From the NCBI GenBank assembly GCA_963813355.1, contig CAWEYS010000022.1, positions 1-64,000 on the forward strand: a stretch of DNA of 64,000 nucleotides, written 5' to 3'. This document shows, piece after piece, positions 42,588 to 51,581 of the stretch. Position 1 is the first letter of the stretch. The number at the start of each line of letters is the position of its first letter. Source of the stretch: DATAGF01 sp963813355 (lineage in GTDB: Bacteria > Actinomycetota > Thermoleophilia > Miltoncostaeales > Miltoncostaeaceae). Made by a program: the position numbers and the translations under genes. Below the pieces are notes generated by a model, which saw only the letters and a list, made by a program, of their open reading frames with translations, was not told the origin of the DNA and searched no databases.

Positions 42588-43745
42588 CTAGCCGAGGAAG
42601 AGCGCGCGGGCGTCGTCGACGACGCGGTCGCCCTCCACATCGGCCCGCGCCCGCTCCTCGGCCGGCACCTCGGGCTCGGGATCCGCCGACAGGCGGCGCG
42701 GCAGGGGCCGGCCCACCAGCTCCTCGGACGACCGCCACCAGCTCTCGGGGATCTCGTCCTCCAGCTCGGCGTCGAGCATCTCCGCGAGCAGCAGGGTCCA
42801 GGCGCGCGGCACGACCTCGTAGGTGTAGCCGCCGCCCCCGAGCGCCACCCAGCGCCCGCCGGCCGCCTCGCGCGCGATCTGGTGGAGGGAGCGGTAGGCC
42901 CGCGGGAAGGCCGGCATCGTGACCTGCAGGTGGGCCAGCGGGTCGGCGTGGTGAGGGTCGGCGCCGTCCTGGGTGACGATCACGTCGGGCGCGAACTCCA
43001 CCACCGCCGGCGCGATCACCTCCTCGATGGCGCGCAGGTAGGGCCGGTCGCCCGAGAAGGGCGGCAGCGGGACGTTGACCGACGTGCCCTCGGCGGCGCC
43101 GATGCCGCGCTCGGCCATGCCGCCGGTGCCCGGGAAGAGGTAGCGGCCGGTCTCGTGCACCGAGCACGTCAGCACGCGCGGCTCCTCGAAGAAGATCCAC
43201 TGGGTGCCGTCGCCGTGGTGCACGTCGATGTCGATGTACGCGACCCGCTCGGCGCCCGCGTCGAGCAGGGCCTGGATCGCCACGGCGGTGTCGTTGTAGA
43301 CGCAGAAGCCGGAGGCCCGGTTGGCGAGGGCGTGGTGGAGGCCCCCGCCGGCGAAGAACGCCTGGTCGGCCCGGCCCTCCCAGATCGCGAGGGCGGCCGC
43401 GGCCGAGGCGCCGCAGACCGCGGCGGCGGCGTCGTGCATGCCGGCGAAGGCCGGCGTGTCGCCGCCCGCCGCCAGCCCCCACTGGCCGGCCTCCCACGCC
43501 GCGGCCATCGCCGGGCTCTCGCTGTAGCGGCGCACCGCCGCGACGTAGGCCGGCGCGTGGACGCGCTCGATCAGGGCATCGGGCGCCGGCTCGGAGACCA
43601 CGGCCTCCACGCCGTCGCGCTCGGTGAGCCCGTACGCGTGCATGAGGTCCACCGCCAGCCGGCGGCGCAGCGGCTGCATGGGATGGTCGGCGCCAAGGTC
43701 GTAGCTCGGGCCCTCCGAGGGCTGCACGAACGCGGTCCGGGTCAC
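42588..43745 (-). CDS. acuC: AcuC-type histone-deacetylase-family hydrolase
   Basis: A 385-residue zinc deacetylase of the acetoin-utilisation AcuC type: GGGLHHALANRASGFCVYND (proton-relay His pair), YIDIDVHHGDGTQWIFFEEP (zinc ligands Asp, His), VTQDGADPHHADPLAHLQVT (second Asp) and GGGGYTYEVVPRAWTLLLAE. In Bacillus AcuC removes acetyl groups from acetyl-CoA synthetase; here an acyl-CoA ligase gene is divergent, which fits. GTG 43745 lies 6 bases from a TAGCGT box. Confidence 0.92.
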   Translation of the reverse strand: MTRTAFVQPSEGPSYDLGADHPMQPLRRRLAVDLMHAYGLTERDGVEAVVSEPAPDALIERVHAPAYVAAVRRYSESPAMAAAWEAGQWGLAAGGDTPAFAGMHDAAAAVCGASAAAALAIWEGRADQAFFAGGGLHHALANRASGFCVYNDTAVAIQALLDAGAERVAYIDIDVHHGDGTQWIFFEEPRVLTCSVHETGRYLFPGTGGMAERGIGAAEGTSVNVPLPPFSGDRPYLRAIEEVIAPAVVEFAPDVIVTQDGADPHHADPLAHLQVTMPAFPRAYRSLHQIAREAAGGRWVALGGGGYTYEVVPRAWTLLLAEMLDAELEDEIPESWWRSSEELVGRPLPRRLSADPEPEVPAEERARADVEGDRVVDDARALFLG

Positions 43746-43751
43746 GCGCGA

Positions 43752-43757
43752 ACGCTA
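43752..43757 (-). promoter_or_regulatory. Leaderless-type -10 box TAGCGT before acuC
   Basis: TAGCGT on the minus strand with 6 bases to the GTG at 43745. Confidence 0.5.
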
Positions 43758-43838
43758 ACCCATGCCGCGCCGAGGCGACCCGTGACTCAGCAGCCGGGCT
43801 CGGGCAGGATGGCCCCACCCCGATCCCGGAGGTGCTCG

Positions 43839-45449
43839 ATGCGCGGCCTGATGATGGACGGACCCCTCACGCTGTCCGCGATCCTCCGGCGCGCGGAGGC
43901 CGTCTTCGGCGGGCGCGAGGTCGTGACGCGCGGGCTCGACGGATCGCCGCGCCGGACCGACTACGCGGCCGTGGCCGCGCGCGCACGGCGGCTCGCGGCG
44001 GGGCTGCAGCGCCTGGGGATCCGGCCGGGCGACCGGGTCGCGACGCTCTGCATGAACCACAGCCGGCACCTGGAGGCGTACTTCGGGGTCCCGGCCGTGG
44101 GGGCGATCCTCCACACGATGAACCCGCGGCTGCACGCCGACGACCTCGCCCTGATCGTCCGCGACGCGGGCGACCGGGCGATCGTCGTCGACGAGGGCCT
44201 GCTGCCGGTGCTCGAGGCCCTGCGCGAGCGGGTCGACCCGGGGACCGTGATCGTGGCCGGCGACGGGCCGCCGCCCGACGGCGCGGTGGCCTTCGAGGAC
44301 CTCCTCGACGACGACCCGGGGGAGGCCGGCCTCCCCCAGCCCGGCGAGCAGGACGCGGCCTTCCTCTGCTACACGTCCGGCACGACGGGGGCCCCCAAGG
44401 GCGTCCTCTACTCGCACCGGGCGCTCGTGCTCCACTCGCTGGTGAGCGGCCACGCCGACGTGCTCGACGTGCGCGAGGCCGACACCGTGATGCCGGTCGT
44501 GCCGATGTTCCACGTCAACGCGTGGGGGCTCCCCTTCACCTGCGCGATGGCGGGCGCGCGCCAGGTGCTGCCGGGCCCCCGGCTCGACGCGGCCAGCCTG
44601 CTCGCGGCCATCGCCGAGGAGGGCGTCACCGTGACGGCCGGCGTGCCGACGGTCTGGCTCGCGCTGCTCGCGGCCCTCGACGCCGAGCCGGGCGCGCACG
44701 ACGTCTCGACGCTCCGCTGCGTGATCGTCGGCGGCTCGGCGGCGCCGCGGGCGCTGATGGAGGGGCTCGAGCGGCGCCACGGCGTCCCCGTGCTCCACGC
44801 CTGGGGCATGACCGAGATGACGCCGGTCGGGACGGTCAGCCGCCTGCCCCCCGACTGCGCCGGCGACCCCGAGGAGGAGCGCTACCGGGTGCGCGAGGCC
44901 CAGGGGCGTCCCGTGCCCTTCGTCGAGATCCGGGCCCGCGGCGACGAGGGGCTCGTCCCCCTCGACGGCGCCGCCATGGGCGAGCTGGAGGTGCGCGGCC
45001 CGGCCGTCGCGGCGCAGTACTTCGGCCACGACGGGCCCAACGACCGCTTCACGGACGACGGCTGGTTCCGCACCGGCGACATCGTCACGATCGACGAGCG
45101 CCAGAACGTGCGCATCACCGACCGCGAGAAGGACCTCGTCAAGTCCGGCGGCGAGTGGATCAGCTCGGTCGCCCTGGAGAACGCGCTCATGGGGCACCCC
45201 GACGTGGCCGAGGCCGCCGTCATCGCGGTCCCCGACACGAAGTGGGGGGAGCGCCCCCTGGCGGTCGTCGTCCCCCGCGACGGCGCCTCGCCCACCCCGG
45301 AGGAGCTCATCGACCACCTCCGCCCGTCGTTCGCCTCCTGGTGGCTCCCGGACGCGGTGGAGTTCGTCGACGCCGTCCCCCGCACCGCCACGGGCAAGTT
45401 CAAGAAGGACGAGCTGCGGGCCCGCTTCGGGAGCCGCCAGCCCGGCTAG
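43839..45449 (+). CDS. AMP-forming fatty-acid/acyl-CoA synthetase
   Basis: A 536-residue ANL-family ligase: P-loop-like FLCYTSGTTGAPKGVLYSHR at about 174-193, AWGMTEMTPVG, GWFRTGDIVTIDERQNVRIT, DREKDLVKSGGEWISSVALE and PRTATGKFKKDELRARFG with the catalytic Lys. It activates a medium or long-chain acid to acyl-AMP and then acyl-CoA. ATG 43839. The gene is divergent from acuC, whose product could deacylate its active-site Lys. Its TAG stop overlaps that of the convergent YciI gene. Confidence 0.93.
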   Translation: MRGLMMDGPLTLSAILRRAEAVFGGREVVTRGLDGSPRRTDYAAVAARARRLAAGLQRLGIRPGDRVATLCMNHSRHLEAYFGVPAVGAILHTMNPRLHADDLALIVRDAGDRAIVVDEGLLPVLEALRERVDPGTVIVAGDGPPPDGAVAFEDLLDDDPGEAGLPQPGEQDAAFLCYTSGTTGAPKGVLYSHRALVLHSLVSGHADVLDVREADTVMPVVPMFHVNAWGLPFTCAMAGARQVLPGPRLDAASLLAAIAEEGVTVTAGVPTVWLALLAALDAEPGAHDVSTLRCVIVGGSAAPRALMEGLERRHGVPVLHAWGMTEMTPVGTVSRLPPDCAGDPEEERYRVREAQGRPVPFVEIRARGDEGLVPLDGAAMGELEVRGPAVAAQYFGHDGPNDRFTDDGWFRTGDIVTIDERQNVRITDREKDLVKSGGEWISSVALENALMGHPDVAEAAVIAVPDTKWGERPLAVVVPRDGASPTPEELIDHLRPSFASWWLPDAVEFVDAVPRTATGKFKKDELRARFGSRQPG

Positions 45450-45730
45450 GCCGAGGCGACCACCGTCCAGGGGAGGATCCGCCGGCCGGTGACGAGGCCC
45501 GCGAGCACGTAGGGGTCGCCCTCGGCGAAGCGCTCGGCCTCGGCCGGGTCGGCGCCCGGGAGGATGAACGCGCCCCCGGTCGGGGGATCGCCCAGCGGGC
45601 CCGCCATCGTCATGCGCCCGGCGTCGATCCACTCGGCGATGCGGGCGAGGTGGGCCTCGCGGTGGGGGGCGCGCCGCTCGAGGATGTCCTCCACGTAGTC
45701 GTAGAGGAGGAGCAGGTGGGGGCCCGTCAC
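45446..45730 (-). CDS. YciI-family protein
   Basis: A 94-residue dimeric alpha-beta barrel protein: LLLLYDYVEDILERRAPHRE, HLARIAEWIDAGRMTMAGPL, GAFILPGADPAEAERFAEGD and PYVLAGLVTGRRILPW. The His near residue 20 and the following Asp match the proposed YciI active site. Reaction unknown. GTG 45730 overlaps the subtilase stop (GTGA). The shared CTAG at 45446-45449 gives both convergent genes their TAG stop. Confidence 0.87.
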   Translation of the reverse strand: MTGPHLLLLYDYVEDILERRAPHREAHLARIAEWIDAGRMTMAGPLGDPPTGGAFILPGADPAEAERFAEGDPYVLAGLVTGRRILPWTVVASA

Positions 45731-47496
45731 CTCGGGCCCAGGCGCTCGATGGTGACGGTGTAGTCGCCGCCCCCGCGGCGGGCGAAGACGTTCACGAAGT
45801 GGCGCCCGTTCTTCTTGGCCTGGTAGACGATCGTCTTCGACTTGCGGCCGCCGCCGACGTAGCGGATGAGGTTGCGCCGGTAGGTCGCCCGCCGGGTGCC
45901 GACGGTCGTGGTGCCGGGCCGCCAGAGGTAGAGGTCGGCGACGCCGCGGCGGTAGGTGAGGCGCACGCGGAGCCGCTCTCCCCGCCGCATCGTCACCGCG
46001 ATGACGTCGTCGGGGTCCTCGTAGCGGTCGATGGTGGCCTCGACCGTCGCGGGGTGGCCGAGCTGGGCGAGGCGCTGGGCGCTGGTGAGCCACTTGACGT
46101 CGTCGTTGACCTCGGACTCGTCGTCGGCGGGCGCCCTGAGGGTGACCGCCGCGCGGGGGTTGACCACGCCGTAGCCGGACGCGGCGTCGCGGCCGCCGGG
46201 CGCGGCGTCGTCGGCGGTGTTCTTGATCTGGCGCACCACCTGGTAGGGGCTGAGCGCGTTGCCGTTGCTCGCCATCACGAGCGCCGCGACGCCCGAGACG
46301 TACGCCGCCGACATGGAGGTCCCGTCCTTGAGCGCGTACCCGGGGCGCACGAGGCGCTCGGTCACCCGCCGGGGCACGCTGGAGAGGACGTTCACGCCGG
46401 GGGCGATGACGTCCACCGAGCGGTTGCGGTTGGAGAAGGCGGCGGGTCCGAACGGCCGGGGGCAGTCTGAGGTGACCGCCTCGTCGCACTGGGCGCCCAC
46501 GCCCAGCACCCGCCGGTAGGCGGCCGGGTAGTTGAGGGTGTTGCCGTAGTCGTTGCCGACCGACGCGACGATCACGGCGCCCTGGCGGGTCGCCCAGAGG
46601 ATCGCCTCCTGGAAGGAGGTCGCCTCTCCCTCGCCGCCGGCCGAGATGTTCACGACCTTCGCGCCGTTGCGGACGGCGTGGCGGATGCCGCGGATCATGG
46701 TCAGGTCGCTGCTCTCGCCGAAGCGGTTCGCGATCTGGACCGGGATGATCTGCGCCGTCGGCCCGACCGCCGGCGCCACGCCGACGATCCCGACCCCGTT
46801 GGCCGGCGCCGCCGCGATGCCGGCCACGTGGGTGCCGTGGCCGGAGTCGCCGCCGTCGGAGGAGTCGTTGTCGCCGTGCAGCGTGCTGCGGCCCGCCACC
46901 AGGGGGCTGGTCGGCCCGGCCCACTCCTCGTGGGTCGGGTCCACCCCGCTGTCGAGGATCGCGATGCGCGGCCGGGCCGCGGGCGTGGTGAGGTCGGTGC
47001 CCCAGACCGGGCGGCCGGCCAGGAGCGACCACTGCGAGTCCGGGGTGAACAACGGGTCGGTGTAGGCCGGCGGCGGCCCCAGGGGCGCGGGGGGCGCGGG
47101 GCGGGGGCGCTCCGCCGAGCGGCGCGCGAGCGACCACTCGGCGCCCGAGACCTGCGGCCGCGCCAGCGCCCGGTCGCGCGCCGTGGCCGGCTCGTCGGCG
47201 GTCACGCTCCAGACGCCGGCCTCGGGGAGCACGGGGTCGACGGCGCCGAGGTCGCCGAGCCGCGCGCCCGCGACGGCCCTCGTGGGGGCGTCGGCGAAGG
47301 TGACCAGCAGGCGCTGCGGCCCCGCGGGCGTCCTGCCGAAGCCGGCGCCGGCCTCGGCCGCGACCGAGCCGCCCGCCCCCTCGGGGCCGAGCGCGTCGCC
47401 CTTGGACGGGCCCGCCGCGCCGGCGGGGAGGGCGGCGGCCGCCAGCGCGATCATGGCGACGGCCGCGACGCCCGTCGCTCGCAGGCTCCTAGACAT
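45727..47496 (-). CDS. Secreted subtilisin-like serine protease (S8)
   Basis: A 589-residue exported protease. Signal peptide (VAAVAMIALAAAALPAGAAG); inhibitor-I9-like propeptide about 60-120; catalytic triad AILDSGVDPTHEEW (Asp182), SGHGTHVAGIAAAPA (His220), DGTSMSAAYVSGVAALVMAS (Ser about 393); oxyanion Asn in SVGNDYGNTLNYPAAY. The last 110 residues form a pre-peptidase C-terminal-like beta domain (VRLTYRRGVADLYLWRPG). ATG 47496 overlaps the end of nadE by eight bases. Possibly a secreted nutrient protease; no inhibitor gene is adjacent. Confidence 0.93.
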   Translation of the reverse strand: MSRSLRATGVAAVAMIALAAAALPAGAAGPSKGDALGPEGAGGSVAAEAGAGFGRTPAGPQRLLVTFADAPTRAVAGARLGDLGAVDPVLPEAGVWSVTADEPATARDRALARPQVSGAEWSLARRSAERPRPAPPAPLGPPPAYTDPLFTPDSQWSLLAGRPVWGTDLTTPAARPRIAILDSGVDPTHEEWAGPTSPLVAGRSTLHGDNDSSDGGDSGHGTHVAGIAAAPANGVGIVGVAPAVGPTAQIIPVQIANRFGESSDLTMIRGIRHAVRNGAKVVNISAGGEGEATSFQEAILWATRQGAVIVASVGNDYGNTLNYPAAYRRVLGVGAQCDEAVTSDCPRPFGPAAFSNRNRSVDVIAPGVNVLSSVPRRVTERLVRPGYALKDGTSMSAAYVSGVAALVMASNGNALSPYQVVRQIKNTADDAAPGGRDAASGYGVVNPRAAVTLRAPADDESEVNDDVKWLTSAQRLAQLGHPATVEATIDRYEDPDDVIAVTMRRGERLRVRLTYRRGVADLYLWRPGTTTVGTRRATYRRNLIRYVGGGRKSKTIVYQAKKNGRHFVNVFARRGGGDYTVTIERLGPR

Positions 47497-49207
47497 GCCT
47501 CGTCGTTATCGGCATGCGCCGGTCGCGTCCAAAGGCGCGCGGCGTGATCTTGATGCCCACGGGCCCCTGACGTCGCTTGTACTCGGCGCGATCGACCATC
47601 CTCACGACCTCGGCCACGATGATCTCCGGATGACCCCGCCGCACCAGGTCGTCGGGCTCCAGCCCCTGCTCGACGTATCCCTCGAGGATCGCGTCCAGCA
47701 CGTCATAGGGAGGAAGGCTGTCCGTGTCGAGCTGCCCGGGTCGCAGCTCCGCGGTGGGGGGTCGGGCGATCGTCGCCTCGGGCACGACCTCGCGCCCCTC
47801 CGAGGCGTTGCGCCATCGCGCCAGGCGGTAGACCCAGGTCTTGGAGAGGTCGCGCAGCGGCGCGAAGCCGCCGACCATGTCGCCGTAGAGGGTGCTGTAG
47901 CCCACCGAGATCTCGCTCTTGTTGCCCGTGGCGAGGACCATGAGGCCGAGCTTGTTGGAGAGCGCCATCAGCAGCGTGCCGCGGGCCCGCGCCTGGATGT
48001 TCTCCTCGGTGATGTCGGGCTCGCGCCCGGCGAAGGCCTCGGCCAGGACCTCGTCGAACGCCCCCACCAGCGGGGCGATCGGCAGCTGCATCAGCCGGAT
48101 CGCCAGCGACTCGGCCAGCGCCTCCGCCCCGGCCAGGCTCTCCGGCGAGGAGAGCGACGACGGCATCGCCACGCCGGTCACGCGGTCCGCGCCCAGCGCG
48201 TCCGCGGCGAGGGCCGCCGTGAGCGCCGAGTCGATCCCGCCCGACAGGCCGACGAGCACCCCGGGGAAGCGGTTCTTGCCCACGTAGTCGCGCAGGCCGG
48301 TGCGCAGCGCGGCCCAGACCTCGGGCTCGTCGCGGAGGGCGGGGGCGATCTCGCCGCGCGCCGCCGCGGGGGGCGCCCCGTTGCGAGCGGCCCGGGAGGC
48401 CGAGATCCGCACCGCCTCGGCGGCGGCGGCGGTCGTCGGCAGGCGGCGTCCCAGCGGCTCCCGCAGCCGCCGCCGGGCCGACAGCCCGAGGTCGACGTCG
48501 GCCACGAGCAGCCGCTCGTCGAACTGGGGCGCGCGGGCCACGAGCTCGCCGGCCGCGTCGAACAGCGCGGAGCGGCCGTCGAACACCAGCTCGTCCTGCC
48601 CTCCGACGAGGTTGCAGAAGGCCAGCGCGGCCGCGCAGTCGTCGGCCCGCGTCGCGAGCATCTGCTCGCGCCGGTCGCCCTTGCCGCGGTGGTAGGGCGA
48701 GGCCGAGATGCAGCAGATCAGGTCCACGCGGGCCGCGGCCAGGTCGGAGGCGACCGGGCTCGGGTACCAGATGTCCTCGCAGATCGCGATCCCGATGCGG
48801 GCGCCGAGGGCCTCGAGCACCATCGGCCCGTCGCCGGCGCGGAAGTAGCGCGCCTCGTCGAACACGCCGTAGTTGGGCAGGAAGCGCTTGTGGTAGACCG
48901 CCTGGACGCGCCCATCGGCCACCACCGCCGCGGAGTTGTGGCAGTCCCCGTCCCACTCGGGGAAGCCGATCACGGCCAGACCCCGCCCGACCCCGGCCGC
49001 GACGCCCACGAGCGCCTCGCGGCACGCCGCGGCGAAGGCCGGCCGCAGCAGGAGGTCCTCGGGCGGGTAGCCCGACATCGCGAGCTCCGGCACGAGGGTC
49101 ACGTCGGCGCCCGCCTCGCCGGCGTCGGCGAGCGCGGCCGCGACGCGGCCCGCGTTGCCGTCGATGTCCCCGACGACCGTGTTGATCTGCGCCAACGCGA
49201 CGCGCAC
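47489..49207 (-). CDS. nadE: Glutamine-dependent NAD+ synthetase
   Basis: A 572-residue two-domain enzyme amidating nicotinic acid adenine dinucleotide. The N-terminal nitrilase-type glutaminase has the Glu-Lys-Cys triad in VPELAMSGYPPEDLLL, YHKRFLPNYGVFDEARYF and IGIAICEDIWYP. The C-terminal synthetase has the PP-loop LVGLSGGIDSALTAALAAD (about 317-335) and VLATGNKSEISVGYSTLYGD. GTG 49207 has GGGAGAGG upstream. The open frame reaches far upstream but without family similarity. Confidence 0.95.
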   Translation of the reverse strand: MRVALAQINTVVGDIDGNAGRVAAALADAGEAGADVTLVPELAMSGYPPEDLLLRPAFAAACREALVGVAAGVGRGLAVIGFPEWDGDCHNSAAVVADGRVQAVYHKRFLPNYGVFDEARYFRAGDGPMVLEALGARIGIAICEDIWYPSPVASDLAAARVDLICCISASPYHRGKGDRREQMLATRADDCAAALAFCNLVGGQDELVFDGRSALFDAAGELVARAPQFDERLLVADVDLGLSARRRLREPLGRRLPTTAAAAEAVRISASRAARNGAPPAAARGEIAPALRDEPEVWAALRTGLRDYVGKNRFPGVLVGLSGGIDSALTAALAADALGADRVTGVAMPSSLSSPESLAGAEALAESLAIRLMQLPIAPLVGAFDEVLAEAFAGREPDITEENIQARARGTLLMALSNKLGLMVLATGNKSEISVGYSTLYGDMVGGFAPLRDLSKTWVYRLARWRNASEGREVVPEATIARPPTAELRPGQLDTDSLPPYDVLDAILEGYVEQGLEPDDLVRRGHPEIIVAEVVRMVDRAEYKRRQGPVGIKITPRAFGRDRRMPITTRHV

Positions 49208-49349
49208 GGGGGCCTCTCCCGGATCGGCTGTTGACCTCCGCGCCTCGGCCGTCAGAAAGGCGGCGCGGTAGGCTTGTCTGCGACCAACGATACGCCACCC
49301 CGGACGGCGCGCGGCGCCGTCGGGAGGGCGCCGATGCGAGAGGACGACC

Positions 49350-49757
49350 ATGAGCGATGCGCTGCCACCGCAGCGCCGCCTCGGGGGCCCGGGGGGCGGG
49401 ACGAGTGGCCCGGGCGGGCGCGCCGGACGCTCGAACCTGAGCCCCCGCGAGGGAGCCGAGGAGGCCGAGCGGCGCTCAGGTCTGCCCTGCTTCCACGCGG
49501 GCCAGAAGGTCGCCGGCATGTTCGGCTGCGTGGCCTGCCAGTTCCAGATCCGCAACCGCGGGGCGCTCCCCACGTGCCCGCAGTGCGGCGAGATGGTCTG
49601 GGCCTACCTCGAAGACGGCCCGCGGCCGGTCCCCGAGGGCGAGGAGCCCGGCGCCGCGCCCGCGGCCGCCCCGGAGAAGACGGGGCCGGTCGTGCAGGAG
49701 GGCGTGAAGCTCGACGCGCCGGTGTCGGTGCAGGAGAACGTCAAGCTCGAGCCCTGA
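49350..49757 (+). CDS. Zinc-ribbon protein with Lys/Val-rich repeat tail
   Basis: A 135-residue soluble protein. The zinc ribbon is FGCVACQFQIRNRG ... TCPQCGEMVWAYLEDG (CxxC pairs, residues about 56-85). The N-terminus is Gly-rich and disordered. The C-terminus repeats a VKLDAP/VKLEP motif (EGVKLDAPVSVQENVKLEP). No function known; it may be an adaptor. ATG 49350 lies 7 bases after AGAGGAC. Confidence 0.7.
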   Translation: MSDALPPQRRLGGPGGGTSGPGGRAGRSNLSPREGAEEAERRSGLPCFHAGQKVAGMFGCVACQFQIRNRGALPTCPQCGEMVWAYLEDGPRPVPEGEEPGAAPAAAPEKTGPVVQEGVKLDAPVSVQENVKLEP

Positions 49758-49780
49758 CCCGCCGCCGTCCTCGGCGAATT

Positions 49781-49840
49781 GCGTAAGTCGCCGGCGCCGG
49801 CCTCACACATCCCGAACAGAGTGACGCAAAGCGCTTACGC
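49781..49840. promoter_or_regulatory. Inverted repeat GCGTAAG...CTTACGC upstream of secreted-protein pair
   Basis: GCGTAAG at 49781-49787 and CTTACGC at 49834-49840; a further GACGCAAAGCG sits just before the second arm. It lies about 95 bases before the first of two secreted-protein genes and could be an operator. Confidence 0.35.
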
Positions 49841-49933
49841 CCCGCCCTCCGGTCCCACATCCGGGCGATGGAGCATTCCACCACCAAGGCGGGGCCCCGC
49901 GTGGGCGCCGCCCCCTCGTTCGGAGGTGGAGTG

Positions 49934-50464
49934 ATGCGTCGGGCTCTCGTGGCCGCCGTCGCGCTCATGCTCATCGTCCCCGCCCTCGCGTCGGCGTCGA
50001 CCCAGTCCGCCCAGCAGCGGACCGACGACCCACCGCCGTCGGCGCGCGTGCAGGCGACGGGCAGCGGGCTGATGACGGTCTCGGGCCGGCTGACCGTGAA
50101 CGGACTGATCCCGGGTCGCGGGATGGTCGTCGTGAGGGACCGTAGGGGCGACGCGAAGGCCTTTCTGGCCGGGTCGGCGCTCGAGCTCCGTCGGGGCAGG
50201 GCCACCCGGGTGCGTCGCGCGTCCGGGGTCCTGTTCGTGACCGGCTCCAACGTGACGGTCACCATCGTCGGCGACGAGCTCTCGTTCTCGATCGCCGGAA
50301 ACGGCCGGGCCCTCTTCGCCGGATCCGGGGTCTACAGCATCGATTCCGGGCCCGAGTCGGAGTGGTCCGGCGACTGGGTGCGCATCCCTCCCCCCTCCAC
50401 CTCGGAGAGAAGGAGAACCCAGGAATGCGCAAACTGCTCCTCATCGGCGGCGCGGCGGCGCTGA
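49934..50464 (+). CDS. Secreted protein of unknown function (OB- or beta-type)
   Basis: A 176-residue protein with a signal peptide (MRRALVAAVALMLIVPALASA). The mature part is beta-rich (MTVSGRLTVNGLIPGRGMVV, VLFVTGSNVTVTIVGDELSF, AGNGRALFAGSGVYSIDSGP). Gly-polar repeats resemble the neighbouring 50425 product, so the two may be related. ATG 49934 has GGAGGTGGAG. Its last 13 codons overlap the next gene in another frame, an overlap that may couple translation. Confidence 0.65.
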   Translation: MRRALVAAVALMLIVPALASASTQSAQQRTDDPPPSARVQATGSGLMTVSGRLTVNGLIPGRGMVVVRDRRGDAKAFLAGSALELRRGRATRVRRASGVLFVTGSNVTVTIVGDELSFSIAGNGRALFAGSGVYSIDSGPESEWSGDWVRIPPPSTSERRRTQECANCSSSAARRR

Positions 50465-51519
50465 TCGCCCTGCCGTCCGCTGCGCTGGCGGACGAGCCCG
50501 AGCTGATCGACGAGCCCGACCCCACGGCCGAGGCCGTCGCGGGCACGACGACCACCGACAAGGCCCTGCACGCCGAGGGCAAGGGCGGCTTCGAGTACGA
50601 GGGCTCCGGGGGCACCGTCGTCACGGGCCGCGGCGTCGTCAAGGTCAAGGACCTGTCGGCGGCCAAGGACCTCGTGAAGTCGGCCACCGGCTTCGGGACC
50701 ACGAAGACGTCGAAGGACGGCGTCTGGACCAAGTACATCGGCGAGGGCACCCTCACCCTCGACGGCTCCTCCTACAAGGTGCGGGCCGCCGGGCGCTTCT
50801 CGTCCGACGTCAACCCGACGGCGACCCACCCCGCGACGGGCCAGGCGCGGGCCGCCGGGTGGGGCGAGTCGATCCTCAAGGGCGGCGTGCCCCTGCCGTT
50901 CTGGGCGAGCCAGCGCATGCTGCTGACCGCCGGCCCGATGTCGGTCGACCTCGAGGGGCGCGGCTGGCACGACGGGTGGTGGTGGAAGGGCGACCGGGGC
51001 CACAAGGGGGTGGGCGGCCGCTCCAAGTACGTCGTCATCAAGCGCGTCGTCATCACCCGCAAGGTCCAGAACGGGCACACGGTCTCGCGCCGCAAGGTCG
51101 TCACCGTGAAGCGCCGCTGGGACTGGGACCGGCGCACGAACGGCGCCACCTGGCGCCTGAACGGGCCCGCCTCGGGCAGCGTCACCCTGGCGACGATCAG
51201 CGGCCGGCTGCGCGTCTGGGACCCGGCGAAGGACCTCGTCGTGACCGGTGTGCCGACCGGCACGCCCACGACGACCCTCGGCGACTCGGTGGTCTACTCG
51301 GGCCTGCGCGACGTCAAGAACGTGACCCTCACCGGGACCGGCTTCCGGATGAAGGTCCGCGCCCGCGACGTCGAGGGCACGTTCACCCCGACGCCCGGCA
51401 GCCTCGCCCGCAGCTTCGTCCAGGGCCGGGGCACGATCGACACCGCCAGCGTGACCGACTACTCCGTCCGCAAGCACCGCGGCGTGAGGGTGCTCCTGCA
51501 GCCGGTCGCGGCGAAGTGA
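50425..51519 (+). CDS. Secreted basic protein of unknown function
   Basis: A 364-residue exported protein: signal peptide (LLLIGGAAALIALPSAALAD), then beta-rich segments (GSGGTVVTGRGVVKVKDLSA, KYIGEGTLTLDGSSYKVRAA). A Trp/Lys-rich middle (WHDGWWWKGDRGHKGVGGRS and a Lys/Arg-rich stretch) follows, then VTLTGTGFRMKVRARDVEGT. The repeated GRGV/GEGT/GTGF strands resemble the upstream 49934 product. ATG 50425 follows AAGGAG. The two-component system just downstream might regulate it; that is inference. Confidence 0.68.
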   Translation: MRKLLLIGGAAALIALPSAALADEPELIDEPDPTAEAVAGTTTTDKALHAEGKGGFEYEGSGGTVVTGRGVVKVKDLSAAKDLVKSATGFGTTKTSKDGVWTKYIGEGTLTLDGSSYKVRAAGRFSSDVNPTATHPATGQARAAGWGESILKGGVPLPFWASQRMLLTAGPMSVDLEGRGWHDGWWWKGDRGHKGVGGRSKYVVIKRVVITRKVQNGHTVSRRKVVTVKRRWDWDRRTNGATWRLNGPASGSVTLATISGRLRVWDPAKDLVVTGVPTGTPTTTLGDSVVYSGLRDVKNVTLTGTGFRMKVRARDVEGTFTPTPGSLARSFVQGRGTIDTASVTDYSVRKHRGVRVLLQPVAAK

Positions 51520-51566
51520 GCACGGTCGCCGGGGGGCGGCCGGTGGACCTGTCCGCGCGGCGCCTT

Positions 51567-51572
51567 TACCAT
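51567..51572 (+). promoter_or_regulatory. Leaderless-type -10 box TACCAT
   Basis: TACCAT with 9 bases to ATG 51582 of the response regulator gene. Confidence 0.45.
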
Positions 51573-51581
51573 CGGGCGCCG

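Noticed and set aside
41463..43838. Long N-terminal extension of the acyl-CoA ligase frame
   Set aside because: The frame is open for 2.3 kb upstream, but that part is antisense to the ABC, HD and AcuC genes; the family starts at ATG 43839.
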